14,480 nt of DNA from Clostridium sp. UBA2485 (GCF_002341865.1 NZ_DDOV01000059.1:1-14480); one strand, 5' to 3'; shown: positions 8,275 through 14,480, counted from the first letter of the stretch. Numbers and translations: made by a program. The notes: generated by a model not told the origin, from the sequence alone.

Positions 8275-8304
8275 AAATGGCTGTTGATTTTTCAACAGCC
8301 ATTT
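8275..8304. terminator. Bidirectional terminator between hypE and the endolysin gene
   Basis: A perfect 13-base-pair stem, AAATGGCTGTTGA (8275-8287) with TCAACAGCCATTT (8292-8304), closes a TTTT loop. A-rich and T-rich tracts flank both sides. It lies between two convergent genes, so it should stop the hydrogenase operon on the plus strand and the lysis genes on the minus strand. Confidence 0.9.
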
Positions 8305-8313
8305 CATTAAATT

Positions 8314-9117
8314 TTAAAGCTCATATACAGCTATAAAACAATCGAAACCTTTGACTTTTAATTGTTGAACTCTGCTTTCAGCATTAGCTCTAACAGTATA
8401 TGAACCGGCAATAACTCTATAATACCCATCATTGTAATCTATAAACACGTCACTTATACTAGCAGATTTTAATTCTTGAACCCTTCTATCAGCATTAGCT
8501 TTTTCATTATATGAGCCAGCTACAACTCTATAGTAGGTGGTTGTCCCACCACCAGTGGACCCTCCAGAAGGTTCTTTTCCAGTCAATCCTTTAACTATAG
8601 CTCTTGCAAGTTTATCTGATCCTGCATTCTTGTATGCGTTGCAATCTTTAGAAGTTGATACAAAGAAAGGTTCAATAATTATTGCAGTCATACTAGTTGC
8701 AGATAATTCATATAAACTAGTAGAAGCTTTAGCTCCACGATTTGAAAGTGATAATCTAGAAGCAATTTCGCTACTTATATTAGCTGCATAGTTCTGTGCT
8801 GCTGATGAGCCAGTATAATACCAAACTTCACTTCCAGTAGCGACATCAGTAGTATATGCATTAGCATGGCAGCTAATAAATAAATCTGCTCCCCAGCTAT
8901 TAGCCTCATTAACACCTGCACTAAGTGCTGAACTAGAACTAGAATATTTTCTTTCATCAGGATTAAAGACCTTTACTGTATGCCCCATATCCTGTAGATA
9001 TTTAACAACTTTAGGTGCATATTCTCTTATTACTGTATACTCATTTAAATAACCAACTGCTGAAGTATTATTACCATTTGCTAAAATTTCGTGACCATAT
9101 CTTACGAAAATTTTCAT
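8314..9117 (-). CDS. N-acetylmuramoyl-L-alanine amidase endolysin with SPOR-type C-terminal domain
   Basis: The 267-residue enzyme is of the Amidase_3 family, zinc enzymes that cut the bond between muramic acid and the stem peptide in peptidoglycan. Expected zinc and catalytic residues are H9 (RYGHEI), E26 (LNEYTV), H84 (ISCHANA) and E149 (IIEPFF). The N-terminus, without a signal peptide, resembles clostridial phage endolysins. A Gly/Ser/Thr-rich linker (about 184-194) leads to two similar 34-residue units, YYRVVAGSY and YYRVIAGSY, each followed by ANA and a helix; together they make one SPOR-like wall-binding domain. The ATG at 9117 is used because GGGAGG lies 8 bases upstream; a longer reading from 9198 lacks one. 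Release presumably needs the holin-like protein encoded upstream. A host autolysin cannot be ruled out, but the lack of a signal peptide argues against it. Confidence 0.92.
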   Translation of the reverse strand: MKIFVRYGHEILANGNNTSAVGYLNEYTVIREYAPKVVKYLQDMGHTVKVFNPDERKYSSSSSALSAGVNEANSWGADLFISCHANAYTTDVATGSEVWYYTGSSAAQNYAANISSEIASRLSLSNRGAKASTSLYELSATSMTAIIIEPFFVSTSKDCNAYKNAGSDKLARAIVKGLTGKEPSGGSTGGGTTTYYRVVAGSYNEKANADRRVQELKSASISDVFIDYNDGYYRVIAGSYTVRANAESRVQQLKVKGFDCFIAVYEL

Positions 9118-9162
9118 TTTAATAAACCTCCCACATATTTTATTTTTTATTAGATTAACTAA

Positions 9163-9195
9163 TAAAAACGAAATTTTCGCAAAAGTGTAAATATT
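9163..9195 (-). promoter_or_regulatory. Possible promoter/regulatory site upstream of the endolysin gene
   Basis: On the minus strand, AATATTTACACTTTTG (9195-9180) contains TTTACA, the -35 sequence reported for UviA/TcdR/BotR-type sigma factors. About 17 bases downstream is TTTTTA; no standard -10 can be fixed. The same motif recurs upstream of a lipoprotein gene at 10989-11004. A palindrome, CGAAATTTTCG, lies at 9169-9179 inside the spacer. Confidence 0.35.
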
Positions 9196-9250
9196 CATTA
9201 TAAAGATTATTTTAAACTAAATAAAAATAATACATAAAAAGATATTAAGT

Positions 9251-9284
9251 CTAGAAGAGTCTTTATGTTAGTAGACTGTTCTAG
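9251..9284. other. Stem-loop between holin and endolysin genes
   Basis: CTAGAAGAGTCT (9251-9262) pairs with AGACTGTTCTAG (9273-9284) with one G-G mismatch around a 10-base loop. It lies just after the holin stop on the minus strand. There is no clear T-run directly after it on that strand, so it may be a weak terminator, an RNA-processing signal or a protein-binding site. Confidence 0.4.
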
Positions 9285-9306
9285 TTAAAAATAATATATT
9301 TTAATA

Positions 9307-9540
9307 TTATTCCTTTTTAGTAATAATATAAGATTTTATATCTTCTATATCTTTTTTTACATCTTCAATTAATTTTAACTTATCTGTAAGACTAGAGATT
9401 ATTTCTTGATATTTAAGCTCTCTTTCTTCTTGTTTTAAATCTCTTTTTTCTTGCATCTTTAGTATATAAAAGATAAGTGCTACACTTAAAAGTGCCCATA
9501 TACCATGAGAAGAAGCTAATTCTATTAATTTACCTTCCAT
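9307..9540 (-). CDS. UviB/BhlA-type holin-like membrane protein
   Basis: The 77-residue protein has one N-terminal membrane segment (about residues 12-28, GIWALLSVALIFYILK), followed by a highly charged, heptad-like helix (about 29-72) rich in Lys and Glu. That plan and the EDVKKDIEDIKSY tail match the BhlA/UviB family of bacteriocin- and phage-linked holin-like proteins. It should sit in the cytoplasmic membrane and help the amidase or a bacteriocin leave the cell. The ATG follows AAGGAG with 6 bases spacing, and that site overlaps the stop of the sigma-like remnant, so the two were probably one operon. Pore formation is inferred from the family. Confidence 0.8.
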   Translation of the reverse strand: MEGKLIELASSHGIWALLSVALIFYILKMQEKRDLKQEERELKYQEIISSLTDKLKLIEDVKKDIEDIKSYIITKKE

Positions 9541-9550
9541 ATTTTACTCC

Positions 9551-9835
9551 TTATCTAATTAATATTTTTTTAAAATAAAGCCCTATTTTAGTTCTATTTA
9601 TAGCTTGTCTACATATATTCAAATCTTCAGCAATTTCAATATAACTATAGTTCTTAATAAACTTTAATACTAAAATCTTCATTTGTATTTCTGTAACATG
9701 TTTTAACATATCTTTTATCCAAATAATCTCTTCTTCATCATAGTATCTACAATCAGTATATATATCTAAATTTAATTTTGTGTTTTCATAAGATAAAATT
9801 CTTTGTTTTTTTGATAAATAAATATATTTATTTTT
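9551..9835 (-). pseudogene. Remnant of a UviA/BotR/TcdR-type sigma factor gene (C-terminal part)
   Basis: The open frame of 94 codons ends just before the holin gene and has no usable start codon in its first 40 codons. Its last part reads MLKHVTEIQMKILVLKFI, then YSYIEIAEDLNICRQAIN and RTKIGLYFKK. This matches sigma region 4 of the clostridial group V (ECF-like) factors; from memory of BotR, its IAKKLNISRQSVYKNKI block lines up directly. In the neighbouring frame just upstream, RYIKK-stop-IYLFIKKTK resembles the end of region 2, so a frameshift and stops are likely. Most of the N-terminal RNA-polymerase-binding half is missing. The factor probably once drove the holin and endolysin genes. 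A start from a rare codon or a sequencing error cannot be excluded. Confidence 0.7.
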
Positions 9836-10004
9836 TTATGTACCGTTAATCTAAAGCAATATGTCCATCTTAAAGGTCATTATGTATATTATGTAAATGA
9901 AGCTTATATGACATTTTAATAAATGACACTGGCAAATCTTACTCAGTATTCTCATATTTTAGAAGTCTATTATATTTTTTAATTAAAGGATTAACTTAAA
10001 TATA
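9836..10004. other. Non-coding stretch beyond the sigma remnant
   Basis: No intact gene is visible. On the minus strand, frames show scattered stops where the N-terminal part of the sigma gene would be expected, with no clear similarity left. On the plus strand a 24-codon open stretch (9842-9916) lacks a start codon and was not recognised. Together with 9551-9835 and the terminator this fills the gap between the holin and lipoprotein genes. Confidence 0.5.
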
Positions 10005-10046
10005 AAAAAATAAGTGATAAAGATTAATCTTTATCACTTATTTTTT
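10005..10046 (-). terminator. Terminator of the left YxeA lipoprotein gene
   Basis: A perfect 42-base palindrome has AAAAAATAAGTGATAAAG as its left arm and a central ATTAAT turn. It lies 12 bases past the stop of the lipoprotein gene and gives a T-run on the minus strand. It reads equally well on the plus strand. Confidence 0.88.
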
Positions 10047-10058
10047 ATATTAATACAA

Positions 10059-10412
10059 TTATTTAATGTCTAATTTTTCTGCAGCTAGTTTAGGAATGTC
10101 ATCTTTTTGTACTTCTTCATATGAAAGTGCTTCATCTTTCTTAAAAGTTATTTTTAAGAAAGCACCTTCACGAAGCTGTTTCATTCCTAAAAATTTAACA
10201 GATTTTTCATTACCGTCTTTATCATATCCAGTTAATTCATATCCTCTAGATGAAGTTTCTTTACCGTTATCATCTTTTTGTGGAGTTCCTTCTCCTTGGA
10301 CTATTACATAATAATGTACTTTTTTTACAAATGGATTATATTTTGAATCACATCCTGTTAAGATTGCTGGTATCATCAATACAACCATTAAAATTGGAAT
10401 TAATTTTTTCAT
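10059..10412 (-). CDS. YxeA-family (DUF1093) lipoprotein, copy 1
   Basis: The 117-residue precursor has a lipoprotein signal peptide: KK, a hydrophobic stretch, then lipobox LTGC with lipidated Cys21. The mature part carries YxeA/DUF1093 features: HYYVIVQGEGTPQKDD, then GYELTGYDKDGNEK, QLREGAFLKI and YEEVQKDDIPK. It should be anchored outside the cytoplasmic membrane; the molecular function of the family is not known. The ATG follows GGAGG with good spacing. It is the paralogue of the gene to its right: an ungapped comparison gives about 71 of 117 identical residues. A terminator directly follows, and 151 bases separate it from the other copy, so each may have its own promoter. Confidence 0.88.
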   Translation of the reverse strand: MKKLIPILMVVLMIPAILTGCDSKYNPFVKKVHYYVIVQGEGTPQKDDNGKETSSRGYELTGYDKDGNEKSVKFLGMKQLREGAFLKITFKKDEALSYEEVQKDDIPKLAAEKLDIK

Positions 10413-10539
10413 CTTATGCCTCCTAAATTCTTTATAAAGTTACTATTTTAAAATAACCTTTGTTTATGTAATAAACTAATATAAAATTATATTTACACCA
10501 GTTTTATAAGAAGTTAACCTAAAAATTATATAAATTTAA

Positions 10540-10565
10540 AGCTTATTATATTAAGGATAATAGCT
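10540..10565 (-). terminator. Weak terminator-like hairpin after YxeA copy 2
   Basis: AGC-T-TATTAT (10540-10549) pairs with ATAATA-GCT (10557-10565) with one bulge, overlapping the stop codon of the right lipoprotein gene. An AT-rich but broken T-tract follows on the minus strand. Some readthrough into copy 1 is possible. Confidence 0.3.
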
Positions 10566-10917
10566 AGTTTATTTTCATTTTTTCTATAGCATCTTTAGGA
10601 ATGTCTTCTTTTTGAACTTCTTCATATGTTTTTACTGATTCACCTTTTAACGTAAGTTTTAAGAAAGCGCCTTCACGAAGTTGGTTTATACCTGTGAAAG
10701 TAATAATTTTTTCTTTACCTTCCTTGTCATATGCAGGTAATTTATATTCTCTACTTTCCATAACCTCACCTTTATCATCTTTTTGTGGAGTTCCTTCTCC
10801 TTCAATTACTACATAGTAATAAGTTTTACTTGCAAAAGGATTATATCTATCACTACAGCCAGTTAATACCATAGGAACTATCAATATAACCATAAGAATT
10901 GGAATTAATTTTTTCAT
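10564..10917 (-). CDS. YxeA-family (DUF1093) lipoprotein, copy 2
   Basis: The 117-residue precursor has the same first ten residues as copy 1 (MKKLIPILMV), lipobox LTGC (Cys21) and the YxeA pattern: YYYVVIEGEGTPQKDD, YKLPAYDKEGKEK, QLREGAFLKL and YEEVQKEDIPK. It should be an outward-facing membrane lipoprotein of unknown function. The ATG at 10917 is chosen over one at 10962 because GGAGGTG lies 6 bases upstream and the signal peptide starts there. The two copies have identical length and no gaps, so they come from tandem duplication. The most conserved parts are the signal peptide and the GEGTPQKDD and QLREGAFLK blocks. A promoter and a palindromic motif lie just upstream. Confidence 0.88.
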   Translation of the reverse strand: MKKLIPILMVILIVPMVLTGCSDRYNPFASKTYYYVVIEGEGTPQKDDKGEVMESREYKLPAYDKEGKEKIITFTGINQLREGAFLKLTLKGESVKTYEEVQKEDIPKDAIEKMKIN

Positions 10918-10946
10918 TTTAACACCTCCTATTAATTGATGATATA

Positions 10947-10974
10947 AGTATAGCATACACAATATCTTATTAAA
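10947..10974 (-). promoter_or_regulatory. Candidate promoter of YxeA copy 2
   Basis: On the minus strand an extended -10, TGCTATACT (10955-10947), is preceded after 16 bases by a weak -35, TTTAAT (10974-10969). The ribosome binding site follows about 20 bases after the -10. This fits a housekeeping sigma-A promoter with a poor -35, which might need an activator. Confidence 0.5.
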
Positions 10975-10985
10975 TGACTCTAACC

Positions 10986-11004
10986 TTACAAAAGTGTAAT
11001 TATT
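10986..11004 (-). promoter_or_regulatory. Palindromic operator-like site upstream of YxeA copy 2
   Basis: TTACA-AAAG-TGTAA (10986-10999) is a perfect 5-base inverted repeat with a 4-base spacer. With the next bases it forms CAAAAGTGTAATTATT (10989-11004), which matches 15 of 16 positions of a site upstream of the endolysin gene in the same orientation. It sits just upstream of the promoter candidate, as an activator or repressor site might. The regulator is unknown. Confidence 0.4.
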
Positions 11005-11242
11005 TCTTACATTTTTATAAGATTGAGTTTATCATTAATTCACAATTGTGGATTATATTAAGCTAGTACATTTATGTAGATAAAAATGATTTAGTGAAAA
11101 TATTAAATATCCATAAGAATTTTTATCAAAAAACTTAATATAATAATATGTGAAAAAGAATAAAATCTATTGATTTTTTATAAAAAATATATTAAACTTT
11201 CGTAATGTAGGGAACTTTTTATGAAAAAAGCATAATAATGTT
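11005..11242. other. Divergent intergenic region before the riboswitch
   Basis: No gene is visible. Notable sequences are a 10-base palindrome, CACAATTGTG (11041-11050), and TTCGTAAT (11199-11206), which can pair with ATTACGAA (11327-11334) on the far side of the riboswitch aptamer. TTGATT at 11170 could be a -35 for the riboswitch transcript, but no properly spaced -10 was found. Confidence 0.4.
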
Positions 11243-11315
11243 CACTTATATAAGTCTAGCGATATGGGCTAGATGTTTCTACCGAGCTACCGTAAATAGT
11301 TCTATACTATAAGTG
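11243..11315 (+). ncRNA. Purine riboswitch aptamer
   Basis: The sequence folds as the purine riboswitch. P1 is CACTTATA (11243-11250) with TATAAGTG (11308-11315). P2 is TCTAGC/GCTAGA with loop GATATGG, J2/3 contains TTTCTACC, and P3 is GAGCTA/TAGTTC with loop CCGTAAA. Both loops match the B. subtilis xpt aptamer, as does the Tyr-like TTTCTACC core. The 3' junction reads TATACTATAAG; aligning ACTAT with the xpt core puts C at the ligand-pairing position (C307), which favours guanine. However, two bases more than usual lie between P3 and this junction, and direct counting would put T there, so adenine is not excluded. The aptamer ends 52 bases before the start codon of the FAD enzyme, with no intrinsic terminator between. 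Confidence 0.88.
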
Positions 11316-11367
11316 CAAGAATTATTATTACGAATTCTACAGAAAATCTTTAAGGGAGATGATTATT

Positions 11368-12771
11368 TTGAAGTACGATGTAATAATAGTAGGAGCAGGT
11401 CCATCTGGAATTTTTGCAGCACTAGAATTAGTAAGGCAAAAAGCTAATAAAAAAATTTTAGTGATTGAAAAAGGAAGAAGCATTGATAAAAGATATTGCC
11501 CTAAGGAAAAAACAAAGGAATGTGTTTCTTGTAAACCATATTGTCATATTACTACAGGATTTTCAGGAGCTGGCGCTTTTTCTGATGGAAAATTATCTTT
11601 AAGTTATGAAGTAGGAGGAGATTTGCCTACTCTTATAGGAACTGATAAGGCACAAGAATTTATCGATTATACTGATGGTATTTATCTTGAATTTGGTGCA
11701 GATACAAAGGTAGAAGGTATAGGAAATACTGAAGAAGTTAAAGAAATAAGAAGAAAAGCCATAGAAGGTGGGTTAAAGTTAGTTGACTGCCCAATAAGAC
11801 ATTTGGGAACAGAAAAAGCACAGGAAATATATTTAAAGATACAAAATTTCTTGTTAGATTCAGGGGTAGAGATAAGGTTTGATACCTTAGTTAAAGATAT
11901 AGTTGTTGAAAATGATGAAATTAAAGGCATAATTTTAACGGATTCAAAAAACAAAACCAATGAAGAAATGGTTTTAGGTAATAAAGTTATAATGGCAACA
12001 GGAAGAAAAGGCGCCGATTGGCTTAAGGATATGTGTATTAAGCATGGAGTTAAGCATTGTGCTGGAACTGTAGATATTGGAGTTCGTGTAGAGCTTAGAA
12101 ATGAAGTTATGGAAAGTGTAAATAATGTACTTTATGAATCTAAGCTTATAGGATATCCAGCACCTTTTAACGATAAGGTTAGAACTTTTTGTCAAAATCC
12201 AGGAGGGTTTGTAAGTCAAGAAAACTATGATAATAATTTGGCTATAGTTAATGGCCATTCTTATAAAGATAAAAAATCGGAAAACACAAATTTAGCCATA
12301 TTAAGCTCACATAACTTTGCAGAACCTTTTAATGAACCTATAGAATATGGTAAAAAGGTAGCTGAATTAGTTAATATGTTAGGTAATGGTAGAATATTAG
12401 TTCAAAGATATGGCGACATATTGGATGGAAAGCGAACTTGGGAACATGAGCTATATCAATCAAATGTTAAACATACCTTACCAGATGCAGAAGCAGGAGA
12501 TTTAACTTCTGCAATGCCATATAGAACTATGACTAATATATTAAATTTTATTAAAGCTATGAATACTGTAGTGCCAGGATTTGCAAGTAGAGAAACATTA
12601 TTATATGGACCGGAAATTAAGTTTTATAGTAATAAAATTAATATTGATGAAAATTTTGAAACTAATATAAAGGGGCTTTACTGTTTGGGAGATTCAAGTG
12701 GATGGACTAGAGGATTAATGATGGCTTCAGTTATGGGAGTATTGATGGGAAGAAATATTTGTGAGAAATAA
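11368..12771 (+). CDS. FAD-dependent oxidoreductase, COG2509 type
   Basis: The 467-residue protein starts with a dinucleotide-binding fold, VIIVGAGPSG (G9, G11, G14), and a later IEKGR acidic step typical of FAD binding. The FSGAGAFSDGKLSLS block (65-79) and the C-terminal GLYCLGDSSGWTRGLMMASVMG block match the COG2509 family of uncharacterised FAD-dependent dehydrogenases. Four Cys (C44, C52, C55, C59) form a cluster-like pattern just before the conserved Gly-rich block; they could bind metal or iron-sulfur, which is inference. The TTG at 11368 is preferred, since GGGAG lies 9 bases upstream; an ATG at 11359 directly abuts that site. The substrate is unknown. The upstream purine riboswitch suggests a link to purine or redox-cofactor metabolism. 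A strong terminator follows, so it is a single-gene unit. Confidence 0.88.
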   Translation: MKYDVIIVGAGPSGIFAALELVRQKANKKILVIEKGRSIDKRYCPKEKTKECVSCKPYCHITTGFSGAGAFSDGKLSLSYEVGGDLPTLIGTDKAQEFIDYTDGIYLEFGADTKVEGIGNTEEVKEIRRKAIEGGLKLVDCPIRHLGTEKAQEIYLKIQNFLLDSGVEIRFDTLVKDIVVENDEIKGIILTDSKNKTNEEMVLGNKVIMATGRKGADWLKDMCIKHGVKHCAGTVDIGVRVELRNEVMESVNNVLYESKLIGYPAPFNDKVRTFCQNPGGFVSQENYDNNLAIVNGHSYKDKKSENTNLAILSSHNFAEPFNEPIEYGKKVAELVNMLGNGRILVQRYGDILDGKRTWEHELYQSNVKHTLPDAEAGDLTSAMPYRTMTNILNFIKAMNTVVPGFASRETLLYGPEIKFYSNKINIDENFETNIKGLYCLGDSSGWTRGLMMASVMGVLMGRNICEK

Positions 12772-12801
12772 AAAAAGCGTGGCTAGTGTCACGCTTTTTT
12801 T
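12771..12801 (+). terminator. Rho-independent terminator of the FAD oxidoreductase gene
   Basis: AAAAAAGCGTG (12771-12781) pairs with CACGCTTTTTT (12790-12800) around an 8-base loop, followed by more T residues. It starts at the last base of the stop codon. Confidence 0.92.
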
Positions 12802-12965
12802 ATTTTTTACAATTTTATAATTAAAAACTATTGAATAAGAATAAAAAATTTAGTTAAGTTGAGAAAGAATTATATTATATAAAATAAATACTATTTTTAA
12901 GTATTTTAATTGGGGTATTTAATTCACGACTTAAATAATGGAAAATAATTTTAGTATATTTTTAA

Positions 12966-12993
12966 ATTCATAGATAGCGAGTTATTTATGAAT
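12966..12993 (+). other. Stem-loop in the leader of the ABC transporter gene
   Basis: ATTCATAGATAG (12966-12977) pairs with TTATTTATGAAT (12982-12993), 12 pairs including two G-U, closing a CGAG tetraloop. No T-run follows, so it is not a terminator. It lies about 67 bases before the ABC transporter start, within the likely untranslated leader. The rest of 12802-13059 is AT-rich with no recognised element or clear promoter. Confidence 0.4.
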
Positions 12994-13059
12994 ATATAAG
13001 AAAAATTAATCAAAGAATATAAATAATTTAAATTAACTGTGTAAGGAAAGGAGAAGAGT

Positions 13060-14480
13060 ATGGCATATACAAAACGAATACTTAAATACTTAAAGCCATA
13101 TAAATTTCTTGCTATTATTGGACCATTATTTATGGTATTAGAAGTAATTATGGATTTATACCAGCCTAAGATAATGCAAAATATCATAGACGTAGGAATA
13201 GCAAATAGTGATTTTAACTATGTAATAAGGTCGGGAATACTTATGGTAGTAGTTTCAATTATAGGTCTTATTGGTGGTGTACTTTGTATTAAATATTCTA
13301 CAACAGCTGCAATAAATGCTTCTACTGACTTAAGAAAGGATTTATATGAAAAAATACAAGGGTTTTCAGGAGGAAATATTGATAAGTTTTCAAGTGGAAA
13401 ATTAATAACTATATTAACTACTGATGTAAGTAATGTACAAATGGCTATAATGATGATGCTTAGGACTATGGTAAGATCTCCATTACTTTTTATTGGAAGT
13501 ATAGTGATGGTATTTATAAATAGTTATCAGCTTTCACCGGTGCTTTTAGGAGTTATTCCTGCCTTAGTAATAGCATTAATTATCATAGGTAAAAAAGCCA
13601 GTATGCTTTTTAGAAAAGTACAGGAATCTTTAGATAAAGTTAATACAACTATGCAAGAAAATTTGTCGGGAGTTAGAGTTGTAAAAGCTTTTGTAAGAGA
13701 AGAGTATGAAATAAATAAATTTGGTAAGGTCAATGAAGATTTGACAAAGGTGAATACAGCTGCAGTCCAATCTATATCTATACTACTTCCTGTAATTATG
13801 CTAGTAGTGAATCTTGGTATAGTTGTTGCCTTATGGTTAGGTGCTATTAATGTAAATAAGGGAACTATTCAAGTTGGCCAAATTATAGCATTTTTAAATT
13901 ATCTTCTTCAATTATTAATGGCATTAACAATGATAGCTATGATATTTATTCATATAGCAAGATCTGTACCTTCAGTAGAAAGGATTATGAATGTTTTAGA
14001 TACTGAACTAGAAATTATGGATAGTGAAAATGCAAAAAAAATGGATAATTTTAATGGAGATGTTGAATTTAAAGACGTTTCTTTCAGTTACAATGATGAT
14101 GGAGAAATGGTGTTAAAGCATATTAGCTTTAAGGCTAATCGAGGAGAAAAAATTGGTATTATAGGTTCAACAGGAAGTGGTAAATCTACTTTAGTTAAAC
14201 TTATTCCTAGGCTATATGATGTAGACGAAGGAAAAATTTTAATTGACGGTATGGATATAAGAGATTTAACAATTTCTTCCCTTAGAAGTGCTATTGGTAT
14301 GGCTACACAAAAGCCACTATTATTTTCTGGTACTATAGAAAGTAATATTAAATATGGTAAGGAAGATGCAGCACTAAAAGAAATGAGAAGGGCAGCAGAG
14401 TCAGCTTGTGCTATGGAATTTTTAAGTACTTTTGAGCAAGGATTTCAATATGAGTTAACTCAAATGGCAACTAATCTTTT
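13060..14480 (+). CDS. ABC exporter, fused membrane and ATP-binding subunit (partial, runs off window)
   Basis: The first 473 codons are present and the 3' end lies outside the window. The N-terminal part (about residues 1-310) is a type IV ABC exporter membrane domain with hydrophobic helices near 16-32, 57-78, 133-152, 157-176, 243-262 and 278-298. It has the coupling-helix motif ENLSGVRVVKAF. The nucleotide-binding domain begins at about 335 (VEFKDVSFSY), with Walker A GSTGSGKST (369-377) and a Q-loop Gln at 417 (TQKPLLFSGTI). The ABC signature and Walker B are beyond the end. The ATG follows AGGAG with 6 bases spacing. Such half-transporters often pair with a second one encoded next (LmrCD/BmrCD type); whether that is so here, and the substrate, cannot be seen. 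Confidence 0.92.
   Translation, partial: MAYTKRILKYLKPYKFLAIIGPLFMVLEVIMDLYQPKIMQNIIDVGIANSDFNYVIRSGILMVVVSIIGLIGGVLCIKYSTTAAINASTDLRKDLYEKIQGFSGGNIDKFSSGKLITILTTDVSNVQMAIMMMLRTMVRSPLLFIGSIVMVFINSYQLSPVLLGVIPALVIALIIIGKKASMLFRKVQESLDKVNTTMQENLSGVRVVKAFVREEYEINKFGKVNEDLTKVNTAAVQSISILLPVIMLVVNLGIVVALWLGAINVNKGTIQVGQIIAFLNYLLQLLMALTMIAMIFIHIARSVPSVERIMNVLDTELEIMDSENAKKMDNFNGDVEFKDVSFSYNDDGEMVLKHISFKANRGEKIGIIGSTGSGKSTLVKLIPRLYDVDEGKILIDGMDIRDLTISSLRSAIGMATQKPLLFSGTIESNIKYGKEDAALKEMRRAAESACAMEFLSTFEQGFQYELTQMATNL

Noticed and set aside
9842..9916. Plus-strand open stretch of about 24 codons reading LKQYVHLKGHYVYYVNEAY
   Set aside because: It has no start codon or ribosome binding site, is very short, and lies in the decayed region upstream of the sigma remnant; not called as a gene.
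11041..11050. CACAATTGTG palindrome as a possible Rex or similar redox site
   Set aside because: It does not fit the longer Rex pattern (TTGTGA-N8-TCACAA) and lies far from the hydrogenase operon; no regulator assigned.
14440..14480. Possible frameshift or altered ABC signature at the window end
   Set aside because: The window ends just where the signature would begin, so the text after TNL cannot be judged.
1..14480. CRISPR arrays, tRNA or rRNA genes, transposase genes
   Set aside because: No regularly spaced repeats, cloverleaf sequences, rRNA motifs or transposase motifs were seen.

Overview
The window is very AT-rich, with strong AGGAGG-type ribosome binding sites, several TTG starts, and protein families typical of Clostridium sensu stricto (UviA/BotR-type sigma sequence, UviB-type holin, YxeA lipoproteins, purine riboswitch). 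This suggests a low-GC clostridium, perhaps related to C. botulinum, C. sporogenes or C. tetani; the species is inference.

Left part (about 1-8304, plus strand): a [NiFe] hydrogenase operon. The order is a small cytochrome b5-like protein, the hydrogenase small subunit, the large subunit, its C-terminal maturation protease, a 206-base gap, then hypF, hypC, hypD and hypE. The structural proteins have no signal peptide or membrane anchor, so the enzyme should be cytoplasmic. HypF, HypE, HypC and HypD together build the Fe(CN)2CO group, and the protease trims the large-subunit tail after metal insertion. The nickel-loading genes hypA and hypB are not in the window. The enzyme has unusual residues: Asn replaces a proximal-cluster Cys, and Ser replaces the Glu that acts as proton gate in well-studied enzymes. 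A strong hairpin at 8275-8304 ends the operon and also serves the convergent gene.

Middle part (8314-9835, minus strand): a lysis cassette. Reading leftwards, there is a sigma-factor gene remnant (UviA/BotR/TcdR type) that lacks its N-terminal half, a UviB/BhlA-type holin-like protein, and an amidase endolysin with a C-terminal SPOR-type repeat. No bacteriocin or toxin gene lies with them.

Next (10005-11004, minus strand): two tandem YxeA-family lipoprotein genes, each 117 codons plus stop, about 61 percent identical by hand count.

Right part (11243-14480, plus strand): a purine riboswitch aptamer, a COG2509-type FAD-dependent oxidoreductase, a strong terminator, and the first 473 codons of an ABC exporter subunit that runs off the window.

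The most interesting points are the atypical hydrogenase with its cytochrome b5-like partner, the orphan sigma-holin-endolysin cassette, and the riboswitch without an obvious terminator ahead of an FAD enzyme.
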